A stretch of 64,000 nt of DNA from Mesostigma viride (lineage: Eukaryota > Streptophyta > Mesostigmatophyceae > Mesostigmatales > Mesostigmataceae): contig RPFO01001885.1 of the NCBI GenBank assembly GCA_009746045.1, forward strand, positions 157,501 through 221,500. Reading direction: 5' to 3'. The notes below the pieces were generated by a model, which worked only from the letters and a program-made list of their open reading frames with translations, ran no database searches and was not told the origin of the DNA. Position 1 is the first letter of the stretch, and each line of letters begins with the position of its first letter. The translations under genes were made by a program, and so were the position numbers. Below are positions 63,710 to 64,000 of the stretch, piece by piece.

Positions 63710-64000
63710 ATGGCCTCTGAGGCTTCAGAGACCCCAACGAGCTACCAAGACGAAACCTTCGCCGAGACGCGGGAAGAGCAGGTTGACCTGGTCAAGACAA
63801 TTCGAAAGGGACAACCGCTGAATGATGAACAGAAAAAAGCCCTTCGCGACAAAATGAGGGTTTACCAGCAACGCGCAAAAGCCGAGAGGGAGAAGAGACG
63901 AAACGAGGAAAAGGAGGCAGAGATAACGAAACGAAAGGTCCTTGCAAAGGAATTGGAGATTCAGCGGCAAAGGCTAGTCGAACTCGAGCTGCAAGAAGCC
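63710..64000 (+). CDS. Viral coiled-coil protein, cut by the window end
   Basis: 97 codons from ATG 63710, still open at the end of the window. It begins MASEASETPTSYQDETFAE and then becomes a long, highly charged helix (EKRRNEEKEAEITKRKVLAKE; LEIQRQRLVELELQEA). It is transcribed away from the large fibre-like gene through the shared promoter. The role is unknown; a scaffold or structural protein is possible. Confidence 0.6.
   Translation, partial: MASEASETPTSYQDETFAETREEQVDLVKTIRKGQPLNDEQKKALRDKMRVYQQRAKAEREKRRNEEKEAEITKRKVLAKELEIQRQRLVELELQEA

Overview
The window is eukaryotic DNA made almost entirely of mobile and viral elements. I found no convincing host housekeeping gene, no rRNA and no complete tRNA. 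A short run of CCCTAAA-type (plant and algal telomere) units at 44868-44899, together with a block of polinton-like-virus genes, suggests an alga, probably of the green lineage. The species cannot be told from this sequence.

Layout. 0-7.6 kb: decayed LINE copies on both strands, an ORF1-only LINE derivative with target-site duplications, a short non-autonomous repeat family, and an old fragment of the same Copia-like family found intact at 56 kb. 9.8-15.6 kb: a roughly 6-kb foldback structure whose arms hold about 60/120-bp and about 30-bp tandem repeats. 16-20.2 kb: a LINE endonuclease fragment, a 5'-truncated LINE copy and mostly empty sequence. 20.9-27.6 kb: two minus-strand ORFs; one is split by a CACTA-type element and by a palindromic element that itself carries a coding-free LTR retrotransposon. 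28.7-39 kb: two truncated Copia-type elements facing head to head across 85 bp, one of them interrupted by a second Copia-type element that keeps gag and protease but no polymerase. 39.5-44.6 kb: a GC-rich non-LTR retrotransposon with PHD, RING and zinc-finger domains, reverse transcriptase and restriction-like endonuclease. 44.8-45.7 kb: telomere-like repeats and a 110-bp satellite.

46.0-64.0 kb: an endogenous DNA virus segment of polinton-like type, mostly on the minus strand. It holds a double-jelly-roll-type major capsid candidate, a penton/minor-capsid candidate, an amphipathic small protein, a zinc-finger protein, an Ig-like plus LamG-like fibre protein, a very large fibre-like protein and several small genes. 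One divergent gene runs off the end of the window. Most transcription units have TCTA in an AT-rich context just upstream, like the late promoter of CroV and mavirus. The large fibre-like gene is split by a 7.66-kb LTR retrotransposon (55681-63336) whose two 473-bp LTRs look identical, so the insertion is recent. Its pol reads integrase, protease, reverse transcriptase, RNase H, which is not the usual Copia order.

Many coding regions are broken by single-base shifts, often in G/C runs. These may be real decay or consensus errors. All family assignments were made by eye from motifs, without database searches.
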